Source: Aplectana chamaeleonis
Lineage: Eukaryota > Nematoda > Chromadorea > Rhabditida > Cosmocercidae
Direction of reading: 5' to 3'
Length of the DNA stretch: 64,000 nt
Assembly: GCA_029168955.1 (NCBI GenBank)
Contig: JAPDOI010001757.1
Coordinates: 81,017-145,016, forward strand
Shown here: in pieces, positions 12,092 to 23,080 of the stretch
Position numbering within the stretch: position 1 is the stretch's first letter
Layout: each line of letters starts with the position of its first letter
The notes under the pieces: model-generated
Seen by the model: the letters and a program-made list of their open reading frames with translations, nothing else
Database searches by the model: none
Told to the model about the DNA's origin: nothing
Program-made: the position numbers and the translations under genes

Positions 12092-12450
12092 CGGTCCTAT
12101 TAATGCTCTTAGCTAAACTATGCTTGTGAGCGGGTATGCTGCCTTTAAGAGCCATACTGTTGGGCCGGGATCATACTTCCCAAAACCAGCGACAGCGACA
12201 ATGCATGTAGTGCGGTGCAATATTACAGGTGCACCCTAATTCCCGTATTCAAGAGATCAAGCCTCAGACTTCGCAATCTCAGACAGTAACAGGCTCGGAG
12301 CTCAACCGGCTCCACCTCTCCCCTCCCACTGCAACCGAAACGCAGAGCAGTTGATATGCGAACTTGCAGTGAGTTTCGGTTGTGATTGCGACGTGCAGTG
12401 CGTTCAGGTTGCTTTCCGGGCCACATGCGTTGACTGACGCGCGAATTGAG
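12092..12450 (-). repeat. Repeat arm shared with 17632-17797 (inverted) plus dispersed-repeat tail
   Basis: 12265-12450 is the reverse complement of 17632-17797 with moderate divergence; shared blocks include CAACGCATGTGGCCCGG and ATCAACTGCTCTGCGTTTCG. Here the arm is not followed by a 42-bp array, unlike the 17.6-kb copy. 12155-12230 resembles 2955-3020. Confidence 0.65.
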
Positions 12451-12869
12451 AAACCCGGAGACTACGCTCAGTCATCAAACTCCACGTTTCGGACTTTGAT
12501 CGATGTAGACACATCTACCCTATTCCTTTTGAATGGCTCTTTGTTGTATCATTTCCATGGTCTATCTAATGAGTTCTCTTCTTGAGCCTTACCGACGTAT
12601 CATTCCTGCGGTGAAAAGATTAGTGGGTGGCTATATGTAGTTTTGATTCGATGAGATAAAAGATGGTTTCTGAGAATACCCCTCCTTACAGAATCTTAGT
12701 TCTGACAAAAGTTTGAGACTGGAGAATAGAGCATTTGAGCGGTAGAGAGGAAACAGCTGATAAATTTCTTCTGGGTTATGTTTTTTTTGTCTATTAGATT
12801 TTTCCGTATTCTTTCTGCGTGTTTGCTCAGTAAAGGCTGTAGGTTTATTCATCAGACCGGATTGCATTA
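12451..12869. other. No feature recognised
   Basis: Nothing beyond short frames. Confidence 0.35.
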
Positions 12870-13110
12870 CTACGAAAATATTCGAGTGATTTTTCGACTT
12901 TCGAACGACTCGAAATTCGAAAATTTTACTTTGGAATAATATTCGAAATTCATGTGCTTTGAAAACAGCGATTTTGAATAGTATTGGAAATTTGAATAAA
13001 TCAAAAATAGGCTATCGAATATGATTCGAAATTCGAATATTGCGAAAGCAGACTTTCGGACAGTGTTCAAAATTCAAATACTTCAGCGTCAACACATTCG
13101 AATTATTTTA
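12870..13110. repeat. Degenerate TTCGAA/ATTCGAAT-rich tract
   Basis: Many copies of CGAAATTCGAA-like words in both orientations. Similar in flavour to the ends of the hAT-type element at 41.7-43.3 kb, so it may be a decayed relative. Confidence 0.45.
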
Positions 13111-14663
13111 AATTTCAAATGATCAAAACACAACCATCATGAGTTGTGATCGACTTCTGAAAGCATACTGCGAACTCTTTTGACTCAAACCCCGAATCGT
13201 TAACCAGTCTCACCTTCACGTTTCATGCATACTTTGGGACTATTTCTAATCAGGCTGGAGTTTGAAACCTTGTTATATTCCGAACTCAAGTGCATGAATG
13301 CCTATCGCCTTTTCCCGTGAAGGTTCCCTAGCTCTGACAGTCGTGGGGTAGTATGTCAGCTAAATAGGGGTCCAACCCGTGACAAAGAGGTTAGCAGCAC
13401 CCTTGCTGTAGCTACTCCCAATAGCAGGAGCTGCTGCAAATTAGCAGCATGTCCTGTGGATTAACCCCTTCGTTTATCCTGGACGCGCGAGTTCGCCACG
13501 CGTGGCAAGGATCATACCCAACACCGCTGGAGGGGGGGGGGGGTGATAGTCAAAATTATTTCTCCATTCACAGGACAGGCCGCCGATGATCATGGGTTGA
13601 ACACCAGCATGCGTTGGCAGCATATACTACTGTTAACAGCAGCTGCTGCTCACAACAAGTGGTTGTATCCGATGTTTGTCCTGGAATGCGACCCCTATAT
13701 AGGGCCGACTTACTACGCCACAATTTTCTGAGAGAGAACGTGTTTAGACCATAGGTTCGTTGGGTGGACACATGTACTCTACCGAGGTTCGGTCCTAGAA
13801 TCTGAAAAGGGAATCTGGACCTTGGAAAAAAAATCTCAAAAATCGGGCAGGGCCTTTACGTTTTAGTCTTTCAGCAACCTTAACAACATTCGGAGCTTCA
13901 AACTGTAGGCTCCAATTCCTTACGAAGTTATTATGTAAATCGAATCTCATCGCTGATGACCTCTTGATCCCACAACCTCGTATTGTTTAAGTTCGATAAC
14001 GGGAGCGCGGCTAATGTCCAACGGCTTCGTGCAAGGATCAATCAACACCCAGAGAAACCCGAGAATTTCGATTATCCGAGGGTTTGTTCGATTCTTAATA
14101 CAGTAAGCGACAACGGGAAAAGGCGGTGGTGCAGTTGCGTACTTAAACTGTAGTAATGGCTGTCTCGGTTCCGGGAATCAATTATGAATAGCTGATAATT
14201 TTTTCTGCTTCTCTCAACTTTTCGTGTTATTCTTGCATGTATCTATAGTAAATAATTTAGGTGTATTTGTATAGTGAACTTTGGTGGAGAACTTTTTTTA
14301 ACGTTCACGGTGTTTTTTCTCTAAAATTGAGTAAAAAAAAATTAGTCTTGCCAACCACTAGGGTTCTCTACACCTCAGCGTACGCCACGCCATAATCGAC
14401 AGCAAACTTCAAATTTTCATCGCAATTCCACAAAAAAAGCACCGGTTGCATTTATAATGGTAAGCTTTCTCCCAACACACTCAATATCAATACACCCAGT
14501 TTATTCACATGCAAGATATTCACGAAAAGTTGAGGAAACACAAAAAAACATTACGAAGAAAAAGATTATCAGCTGTTCATTATAGTTTCTTAGAACCGAG
14601 TCAGCCATGGCTACAGTATAAGTATGCAACGGCACTACGGTCTTATTCCGTTGTCGTAGGCTG
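13111..14663. other. No gene; 12-G run at 13532-13543
   Basis: An uninterrupted run of 12 G lies at 13532-13543. The rest is unremarkable, AT-rich from about 14.2 kb. Confidence 0.4.
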
Positions 14664-14869
14664 TATAGTGGAGTCCACCAAGAGTGTCTCATTTACTTAT
14701 CAATGAGAAGCTGTCGAATGGTGATCAATGAACATGAAACTCGTTGAAGCACAACCGCTCTCGCTCAATCGGTATTGAGCGTGCTGGTATGGGATTCATG
14801 CACATTGATCCCTAGCCGACCGCTTCTTATTGATAAGTAATTGAGACACTCTTGGTGGACTCCACTATA
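14664..14869. mobile_element. Foldback MITE with TA borders (Tc1/mariner type)
   Basis: The left end TATAGTGGAGTCCACCAAGA and its reverse complement at the right extend about 45 bp with few mismatches, through GAGTGTCTCA and TTACTTATCAAT. Element length is about 206 bp with TA at the borders. Non-coding. Confidence 0.75.
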
Positions 14870-15445
14870 TCTGCGCAATATTTAGACAATATAAAGAAGT
14901 TAGCGCATTTTAACGACTTCTCGGATGCATTTCGCAAAAATCCCTCGAGGAAAGTTCCTGAATTTATTTAATTATTTTCAAAAAAATTGAATAAAAGATT
15001 TCTAGCCATTTGGGAGTTTTCTAAAAACTGTACTCAAATCTGATATTTCACTCTGAACAATTAGGAAGCCTTTATGTGTAAGAAATAATTGATTCAGGAA
15101 TTTCTAAGAGGGTTTGTTGGATTCATATACACATTTCGAGCTTTATTCTTTTTTCGGCTTACTCATTCATCCGCTCGAATTTTATTCGAGTATTTTTTTT
15201 TGCCCTGAATTAATCATTCTTTCGCTCAAATTGTTTCTATTAGGAGCTGGTTCTTCGGACTGGAAGGTTGCTGTGGATACCAAACAATTCGGGAAAAGAT
15301 GCTGAATAGTTGAGGAGGGTCAGGTAAAGTCAGAAGATCAACGGGTGAAATGTTGGGGAAATGTGACGGAATCAAATTTCAGAGTAGGGGAAAGTCTATT
15401 AAGCTTAGGTATTACATAATCAGGACTATCTTGGAAAATGAACAA
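14870..15445. other. AT-rich, no feature recognised
   Basis: Only short frames and homopolymer-rich sequence. Confidence 0.35.
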
Positions 15446-15939
15446 TTAAAGGCAGTGTCCACGATAAAAACAATGTCTGATTTTTTGGTGGAGATCGGCA
15501 GCTGCGGGGCCTAGCTCAATCCTAACGTTGAAAAAACTAAGAAAATTGAGCTCGGAAGGGTCCCCTACCGCCCCAAAGTTGGACAACCGTCAGCTCGTCA
15601 CACCTCAGATGCACTTTCCACGCCCACTGACGTGAACAAATGAATGCTCGAGATTGTGAGATGAGCGATGGTTTCCGATCAAAGGCCCCGTTCTACTGTT
15701 TATTCCCAACTTTTCTCTTTACTCAGGTCAGCTCGCATACATCGGCTGCGAAATACGGAAGTTACAAGTCTCGGACAACTCGTCCACCATGCTTCCCTAG
15801 CTCAATTTTTGAGGGACCATAACTCTGTTTCTAGAAGATCTTGTACGATTCCAAAAACATCATTGGAATCACCATGGGGCCGTCCTCAAGATAGGTGGAA
15901 AAGCAGAGAAACGATCCTTATCGTGAACACTGCCTTTAA
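15446..15939. mobile_element. TTAA-bounded MITE, family A copy 3
   Basis: TTAAAGGCAGTGTCCACGAT at the left and TTATCGTGAACACTGCCTTTAA (inverse) at the right, with TTAA at both borders. This copy has the best preserved ends. The right half is shared with 9603-10087. Confidence 0.75.
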
Positions 15940-15962
15940 TGGTCGAATCAGTCTGAGGAAAT

Positions 15963-16908
15963 TCGGTAGGGTGCGTTAATAGGGTAAGTGTGTGGAAATC
16001 GCTGGATTCTTTCTGAAAAGTTGTCGATTAGCTAGAATGCGTCCGAAAATCGATTAGTGAAATATCTGAAATACATTAAAGTATCGATTTTCGCAACGGT
16101 GTTGCTAAAATCGGTTTATAGAAAGCGCTCGTGGCGCAACTGTCTACGATGGATGACATACTGTTACGTCATCAGCCGACAGGTACGCGCAGAGCTCTGC
16201 GTGAATCAATTTCGTTGGTAGCACCCGAAGCGCAGCGTATGTGGCTTGCACAGCAACATATGTGGCCCGAAAATTGCAAAATTTGTCACCCTGAGCGCAA
16301 CATGGACGCGGCTCCGGGTGCATTCGGGGTGGGCTCAGGGCCTGCTATCGTCTGAGATGCGAGAACAGTACCAATAGATTCACTAGTGCAGAAAACCGGG
16401 GAAGTTCTGTGAAACCCAGGAGGGAGTGCTTGGACGCAAAAGGCAGTGTGCGGGACTTGTGTGCCCAGTGGGAGTGGCCAGGATGCCATATAAAGTATGC
16501 GGGACTGCAGTGGTAGTACTCAGACGATAGCAGGCCCTGAGCTCCACCCCAAACGCACCCGGAGCCGCGTCCATCTTGCGCTCAGGGTGACAAATTTGGC
16601 AATTTCCGGGCCACATATATTGCGATGCAGGCCATATACGTTGCGCTCCGGGTCCTACCGACGAAATTGATTCACGCAGTTTCCAGAGCGCAACTGTCGG
16701 CTGATGACGTCATAGTACATCATCCAGCGTAGACAGTTGCGCCATTGGCGCTTTCTATAAACCGATTTTAGCAACGCATCTGCAAAAATCGATACCTCGA
16801 CGTATTTCACACGCTTCGCTGATCGACTATCGCACCCATTTTAGCTAATCGATTTTTTCAAGGAAGAATCGATCGATTTCCACACATTCACCGATTTACC
16901 CACCCTAC
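15963..16908. mobile_element. Palindromic element with 42-bp repeat remnants in its centre
   Basis: Arms of about 390-400 bp (15963-16355 and 16510-16908) are reverse complements. The ends read GTAGGGTGSGTWAAT; inner matches include GTGTGGAAATCG, GCTAAAATCGGTTTATAGAA and CGCAACTGTCTACG. The 150-bp centre (16356-16509) reads as two to three decayed units of the GTGCGGGAC..GTGGGAGT type seen at 17.8 and 60 kb. I could not find a convincing target duplication. Confidence 0.7.
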
Positions 16909-17631
16909 AGAATTATACAAAACAATTGTTAGATTGATGTGACCCTTAATTGTCCTTTTTCTAAGATAGTGCTGATTATGAAATACCTAAGCTTAAGACA
17001 CTTCCCCCTGCTTAGTATGCGATTTCATCCTGGAATCAACCAGCTAAGCATAGGAAATCGATGCCTAAATTAGAGCGACCGGATAAGTATCCTTTGGTTC
17101 CGAGCCAAATTTATTCTGGTCCCTCGCGCGCTTGTGCGGGGCGAGGGTAGAGACAGCGAGGAAGTGAGGGGAGAAGGATACGAAGCGTACGCGCGCAGAC
17201 ACACGCGACGAATGGAAATAAATTTCGTTCAGAAACAGAGGATAAGCTGAATATCGTATTTTAGAACACTGCAAATGCGTATTGAATCCAAATAACACTC
17301 CCGAATCATTTTTTTCCGATTTATTTTTTTCCGATTTTTAAAATTTCTTATTTTTTTCGAGATGATTAAATAAATTTGAAAAACTTCCTTCATTAATATT
17401 TGCAAAATGCGTTCGGAAGGTCATGTTAACGTTTAATTTTTTTTAAGACAGTCTAAATATTGCACAAATATGAAGAATATAATAAATTTTAGGATGGTCG
17501 AATACTGAGCGCAAATGTAGCAGAGGCATCAATTACAAGCCCCACGATAGAAACAGTGAGAATACCACTCAAAAATCGCAGGAAGCCCAGATGCTCTTCC
17601 TTGTTTCAATCTATTCATTTAATTTCGAAAT
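16909..17631. other. No feature recognised
   Basis: AT-rich between 17300 and 17520; nothing assignable. Confidence 0.35.
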
Positions 17632-17797
17632 GCGCGCGTCAGTCAACGCATGTGGCCCGGGGAGCAACCTGAACGCACTGCAGGTTGCAATCATAACCAA
17701 AGCGCACCGCAAGTTTGAATATCAACTGCTCTGCGTTTCGGTCGCAGTGGGCGGGGAGAGGCGGAGCCGGTTGCGCTCCGGGCCTGCTACTGTCTGA
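17632..17797 (+). repeat. Repeat arm preceding a 42-bp array
   Basis: Matches 12265-12450 in reverse complement. Its end GGGCCTGCTACTGTCTGAG is also the inner end of the left arm of the 15.96-16.9 kb palindrome (GGGCCTGCTATCGTCTGAG). It is therefore probably the same element family, directly abutting the array. Confidence 0.65.
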
Positions 17798-18300
17798 GTA
17801 CGCAGGGCGCCGAAGAAAGTTTGTGGGACCTAGATTGGAGTGCCGGGGGCACCGTAGATAGTGTGCGTGAACCCGATGGGAACGCGCAGGACGCCGTAGT
17901 CAGTGTGCTGGACCGCAGTGGGAGTACGCGGGACGCCGGGAAAAGTTCGTGGAACCCAAGTGTGAGTGCGGGGGACGCCGTAGACAGTGTGCGGGACCCC
18001 AGTGAGGGTGCGCTGCGCAGGACACCGTAGGCAAAGCGTGGGACCCAGGTGGAAGTATGCAGGACGCCGCAGAAAGTATGTGGGCCCGAATGGGAGCGCG
18101 AAAGATGCCGTAGGAAGTGTGAATGACCCAAACGGGAGTGCGCCGGATGCCGCTGACAGTAGGAATAACTCCAGTTGGAGTGAGCAGGACGCCGCTTGAA
18201 GAGTGCGGGACCCCTATGGAAGGGCGCAGAACGTCGTAGAAAAAGAACGGTTTCCCTGTTGGAAAGCGCAGAAAGCCGCAAAAAGTAGGGACGCAGACGC
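17798..18300 (+). repeat. 42-bp minisatellite, plus orientation, about 12 diverged units
   Basis: Units run GTGYGGGACCCNAGTGGGAG then YGCNGGACGCCGTAGAAA, about 42 bp each with individual units varying. The minus strand reads open for 178 codons because the unit is divisible by three. I treat this as a consequence of periodicity, not as a gene. Confidence 0.75.
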
Positions 18301-18449
18301 AGAACTCCAGAACTCCATTTCATGAGTATGTAGAAAAGCGTACACTACCCTTTTCCTCGCGTTCTCTCATTTTCACCGCCCATATCAAACGTTTAGCTGT
18401 TTCTATACACTATCATTTCTAATTTGATTCACACACGATGCAAATATCG

Positions 18450-19047
18450 ATTTCTGAAAGTTGAGCTTCGGAAAAAAAGGTTAAGGAATTGGCACTGTTC
18501 TTGAATGTCGTGAAATTGTTTTATTGATATTTGCCCTCAACTTGATTTTTCGAATGTCGTGAAATTGTTGAATCGATTTGGCTGTTGTTGGTATATGTAA
18601 ACATCGTAATCATTAAAATATAGCGAAACAGTTGCAAATGGATTTGGCAAGCGCTCTATGAATTATCAGAGTCAAATCACGCGTCAGAAGTATTTTTCGT
18701 GATAGTCTTTGTGTCCTCAACGTTTTCACGGTTCACATTGTATGGAAACGTTGTTGTTGCCAGACTTATTCTTGTTCTGATTTGATCCACGCTCTACTCA
18801 AAACTCCTTCTGACGCATGACTTGACTTAGATAATTTATAACTTGCCAAATCCATTTGCAACTGTTTCAATATATTTTAATGATTACGACGTTTACATAT
18901 ACCAACAACAGCCAAATCAAATCAACAATTTCACTACATTCGAAAAATCGAGTTGAGAGCCAAATCCAATAACACAATTTTACGACATTTAAGAACAATG
19001 CCAAATCCTCAATCTTTTTTTTTGCGAAGCTGAACTTTCAGAAATTC
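18450..19047. mobile_element. Palindromic (foldback) element 1
   Basis: Arms about 18450-18705 and 18785-19047 are reverse complements; shared blocks include TTTCTGAAAGTTSAGCTTCG, GAATGTCGTGAAATTGTT and GCAAATGGATTTGGCAAG. No coding capacity and no convincing target duplication found. Confidence 0.7.
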
Positions 19048-19134
19048 ACAACTTTTTCCTAGGGTTTCCCTTCCACAATATCGTCAATCTTTGAAGGTGA
19101 GCCGCGATCCTGTTATAATAGCTTTATTGTGAAA
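19048..19134. other. Spacer between two foldback elements
   Basis: Short spacer; begins with CACAACTTTTTCCTAGGGTT, similar to the sequence after the second foldback (TTTTTCCCGAAGGTT), suggesting both elements share flanks. Confidence 0.3.
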
Positions 19135-19660
19135 ATTTAGCTTGCTGGCAAAAGTAACGATTTGGCAATGCCATTTATAAGTCAGAAAAAAATATCTAGA
19201 AAATTCTTAAAAAAGGATTCGGCGTAAAATAGCATGAAGTAATCAAAAAGCTAGGAAATGAAGTGAAATGATCAAAAACACGATTTGGTGGTAGATCATT
19301 CCACAAGCTTCTCCGTTGAACTTATCAAAGCGAAATCAAGCCTTCATGCGCGATATGGATTGGAGCGTTGCGTTCACCTAGCTTGACCTATTCTGTTTCT
19401 CTTATTCCAGCTTTCAAGAATTTCTCAATGTTCCCTTGGGCGCTTGTTTTTGTTTTGATAAGTTTAACGGAGAAGCTTGTGAAATTGTCGACCACCAAAT
19501 CGTGTTTTTGATTATTTAACTTCATTTCCTAGCTTTTTTATTACTTCATGCTATTTTACACCGAATCATTTTCTAAAAAATTTCAAGATATTTTTTTCTG
19601 ACTTCTAAATGGCATTGCCAAATAGTTACATTTGCCAGCAAGCTAAGCTTTCAGAAATTT
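19135..19660. mobile_element. Palindromic (foldback) element 2
   Basis: Arms about 19135-19335 and 19455-19660 are reverse complements; shared blocks include TAGCTTGCTGGCAAA, GGCAATGCCATTTA and AAACACGATTTGGTGGT. The right end CAAGCTAAGCTTTCAGAAAT resembles the end of foldback 1. Confidence 0.7.
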
Positions 19661-19807
19661 CATGTTTTTCCCGAAGGTTCACTTTATGATTTCAATTTCG
19701 CTGCACAATTTCCATTTTGGAAAGGTGAAAACCTCTAACAGACGATATTGCGGTACGACTAAAATTTTGAAATTTGGGACCAAAAACCGTAGAAAATACC
19801 ACTCGTT

Positions 19808-20083
19808 GCCGCACTTTGTGCAGCAGGTAAAAAATCGATATTATTGATCATTAATGTTCGATTTTGGGTGATGAGAAGAATTTCCGAAACAAGTGATTTA
19901 GAGCCATCAACAATCGAAAATCATTGCGGCTTTTTGTGCAACAGACAAAAAATCGATATTATTGATTGTTATTAATCGATAATATTTGAAGAGTAAAATA
20001 AGAAAACCAATCCCATCAGCAATCACCATTCCTTGCTGCATTTTGTGGAAAAAGCGCGAAAGTCGATAATATTGATTATCGAT
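19808..20083 (+). repeat. Three tandem units of about 110-118 bp
   Basis: TCGATA(AT)ATTGAT cores recur at 19835, 19953 and 20063, each preceded by a GC(A/G)CTTTTGTG-like block and followed by AATCGAT(A) words. The units are diverged. Confidence 0.6.
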
Positions 20084-21068
20084 CTGGGGCGTCGACAACA
20101 AGTTGGTAAGTTGTCATCTCATAAACCGCTCCCTGTTGTCAACTCAAATCTCGCGTATTGTCAGCCTGAGACCCGCCCGTTGCCCAGCGACGTCCGCCTG
20201 TTGTCCGACTGTTGACAACTAGATGGGTCGCGTTTGGCGGCCTATTTAGCAGCAGTTCACATCCAACAGGACTCTTTCGTCTAGCTCAGTTATTACTTTT
20301 TACCGACACGCGTCGCGGTCGGCACTCCGACACGCGTCGCGGCCGGCACTCCGACACGCGTCGCGGCCGGCACTCCGACACGCGTCGCGGTCGGCACTCC
20401 GACACGCGTCGCGGTCGGCACTCCGACACGCGTCGCGGTCGGCACTCCGACACGCGTCGCGGTCGGCACTCCGACACGCGTCGCGGTCGGCACTCCGACA
20501 CGCGTCGCGGTCGGCACTCCGACACGCGTCGCGGTCGGCACTCTGACACGCGTCACGGTCGGCACTCCGACACGCGTCGCGGTCGGCACTCCGACACGCT
20601 TCGCGGTCGGCACTCTGACACGCGTTGCGTGTCGGCATTCCGACACGCTTCGCGGACGCCACTCCGACACGCTTCGCGGTCGGCACTCCGACACGCGTCG
20701 CGGTCGGCACTCCGACACGCGTCGCGGTCGGCACTCCGACACGCTTCGCGGTCGGCACTCCGACGCGCGTCGCGGCCGAGTCGCCCAACCTCCACTGGGG
20801 TCACCACCGGATAGGCAGGACCTCCAGATGCTGGGCGGGGCCAATGCACCGCGAACTTGGGTGCGCTTTGTGCATTGATCCGGCTGCGCTTTCATCATTC
20901 ACAGCATGCTTGAAAATGCGTCTTATACATCCCTTGTATCTAGAGCGTTAGCTGTGCAACAGCTCGACATCGACCAGAGCATAACTCGCGGCCACGACCC
21001 CGCCGAATATCGGCGCGTTGGCCAGCGGTGACTCATGGTGGGCGAATCAACCTGTTGTCGACCCCCCA
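20084..21068. mobile_element. Candidate TIR element carrying a 24-bp minisatellite
   Basis: The left end CTGGGGCGTCGACAACAAGT and the reverse complement of the right end, CTGGGGGGTCGACAACAGGT, match at 20 of 22 positions. No target duplication was found, so the element call is tentative. Confidence 0.45.
20303..20786 (+). repeat. 24-bp minisatellite, about 20 units
   Basis: Unit GACACGCGTCGCGGTCGGCA plus CTCC, highly homogeneous at the left and more varied (CTTCGCGG variants) at the right. It is open in several frames on both strands because 24 is a multiple of three, giving SDTRRGRH-type peptides. Each unit contains the palindrome ACGCGT. Nothing indicates translation. Confidence 0.95.
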
Positions 21069-21840
21069 GTTTGCCAGAGGACCTGTGGTAATTGGCTGCA
21101 GATGCACCCGCACACCCCGGTCTCCACAGCCGTAGCAGAAAAAAGCAGTTTTCGTGCTCCACGGCTAATTTACTATGTGAACCCACGATTTTTAGGTACC
21201 CTTTAATGTTAAGATATCAACTTCAAAATGGAAAGAGAGCGACCCGCGTCCGTTACCAGCCTCCAATGCGAAAATGAGCTCTCTAGCTCAATTTTAAGTG
21301 TATAAACAAGATCGTGAACGTCTCCTGAAAAAAAATGAGATTAACATAGAAAACTTTCGGTTTTTCAATTTTTGCTCAAATCCTGGGAAACCATTCCAAA
21401 CCATTTTTGGGCATCTGTACCAGCTTTTCGCGCTCTTTTAAATACAATTTAGAGCTTTAGTTTACGTTCTCTCTTAACTGATATTTCGAAAAAGTGGTTG
21501 CGCGCGGGGTCAGTTTAAAACCAAATCTGGTGCGAGCTTCGCACGCACCACAATTATAAGATTCAAGTTGATGTTTTTGAGAAAACATAGTGGTAGAAAT
21601 GGAAAAACAAGCTCCACGCTGCTAAGATAGCGAGGTAATAGCTGCATCGCGGCTTCCTAGAGAGAGGATACAAGGAATATACTTTTCGAATTTGAAAATC
21701 GAGAAAATTAAGAAATGAGTTTTAAAATGACACAATTGTACCGGATCAATCGCTCTAGCCAAACTTCTCCGGTTCATGCCGATGTGGCTCGTCTGTGCCA
21801 GCGCAGACGTCTGATTCGGAGGCATAACTTGCATACGGTG
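21069..21840. other. No gene; small hairpin repeat at 21524-21552
   Basis: ACCAAATCTGGTGCGAGCTT continuing CGCACGCACCACA forms a hairpin and recurs at 38580-38613. Nothing else is recognised. Confidence 0.45.
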
Positions 21841-21930
21841 TCCTGGACATTAAACTGAGACCCTGCACACGTCCCATAATGTTCTACGGACCTATCCTTT
21901 GGTCCTGCACACACTCCATGACGAAGAAAA
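21841..21930 (-). repeat. Two decayed units of the 42-bp minisatellite
   Basis: TCCTGGACATTAAACTGAGA.. and ..GTCCTGCACACACTCCATGA match the array at 22.3 kb; the same lead-in (GATGTGGCTCG..GGCATGACTTGCATACGGT) occurs at 22220-22280. Confidence 0.5.
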
Positions 21931-22280
21931 ACTTCTACACTTCCGTGAGGATCTTGTGCCGTTGGCGAATTTTAAACTAGTGGGTCAGGGCACTATCCTA
22001 GACGGGGGGCACCCACCATTCAACACAGAAATGAAATGAACCACCGATTGGAAAAAATAGCAGTCGAAGTAGAGCTCTTCTGAAAACAAGGATTGATAGC
22101 AGTACCAGGCATCTTCTATCGGAGTTTTTCATCATTTCTATGAGTAAACCATGGGTGGCCCCACCCCGGCTAGGATAGACCCAGGGTCAGCCGCTCCAGT
22201 CAAACTTCACCGGTTCTCTCTGATGTGGCTCGCCTATGCCGGCCCATAAGTCTGATTCGCAGGCATGACTTGCATACGGT
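21931..22280. other. Spacer; duplicated lead-in to the 42-bp array
   Basis: 22195-22300 repeats 21765-21860 (CACCGGTTC..GATGTGGCTCG..GTCTGATTCG..GGCATGACTTGCATACGGT). The middle is unassigned. Confidence 0.4.
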
Positions 22281-22620
22281 ATCCTGTACATTAAACTGAG
22301 GTCATGCGCACGTCCTTTGATGTCCTGCACACTCCTACTGAGGTCCAGCACACATTGCATGACGTCCCGAACATCCCTGTTGGGGTGCTGCACACGCTCC
22401 ATGACGTCCTGCACACCCCAGTAATGAGATACTGCACACGTTCCATGACTCTTGCACACCCCTACTGAGGTCCTGCACACGCTCCATGACGTCCTGATCA
22501 TCCCTACTGGGATCCTGCATACGTTCCATGATGTCCTGCACACTCCTACCAAGGTCCTGCACACATTCTATGACGTCCTGCACACCTCTATTGGGGTCCT
22601 GCACACGTTCCATGATCCAC
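22281..22620 (-). repeat. 42-bp minisatellite (2 x 21 bp), minus-like orientation
   Basis: Units are GTCCTGCACACTCCTACTGA-type and GTCCTGCACACGTTCCATGA-type 21-mers in alternation. The array is homologous to the 60-kb array in reverse complement. Confidence 0.9.
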
Positions 22621-22678
22621 GTTCCAAGGGTATTGAACTATTTGGGGGCACTCAGGGAAACGCGACAGTTGGGGCAGG

Positions 22679-22928
22679 GGCAGTGCAGTCGGCGGAGAGC
22701 GCTAATGCTCACAAGGCAGGACACGTCTTTCGTAGTTGGTTACAAGTCAAGACACGGAGGTCGTGCCCCAGTAGTCTTTCTCGCCGTGCCGTAGCCGCCC
22801 CGGCTAGGAACTTGGGGCACAGCGAGAAAGACTACTGGGGCAAGACATCCGTGTCTCGACTTGTAACCAACTACGATAGACGTGTCCTGTCTTGTAAGCA
22901 TCAGCGATCTTCAAAGGCGCCGACTGCC
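22679..22928. mobile_element. Palindromic insert in the 42-bp array
   Basis: Arms about 22679-22790 and 22806-22928 are reverse complements, through AGTAGTCTTTCTCGC and TTGTAACCAACTACGATAGA-type blocks. The palindrome sits between two array segments. It is either an insertion or the core of an element whose flanks are the array. Confidence 0.7.
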
Positions 22929-23080
22929 CTCTCATGATGTTCTGCACACTCTTGCTGAGGTCCTGCCTACATTCTACGACGTCGTGCACACTCCTACGGG
23001 GGTCATAGACAGGTTTAATGATGTCCTGCACACTCTTACGGTTCTTCTGCATACACTCCATAACGTAATGCATACCAGGG
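22929..23080 (-). repeat. 42-bp minisatellite, third segment
   Basis: About three and a half units of the 2 x 21 type, more diverged than those at 24 kb. Confidence 0.75.

Noticed and set aside
15955..16912. 8-bp target duplication around the palindromic element
   Set aside because: AAATTCGG and CAGAATTA (or one base shifted) do not match well enough.
20300..20790. CRISPR-like array of short repeats
   Set aside because: Units are contiguous, without unique spacers, in a eukaryotic context.
20212..20898. Open frames of about 200 codons on both strands (SDTRRGRH repeats)
   Set aside because: The 24-bp unit is a multiple of three, so all frames without a stop in one unit remain open; no start context or homology.
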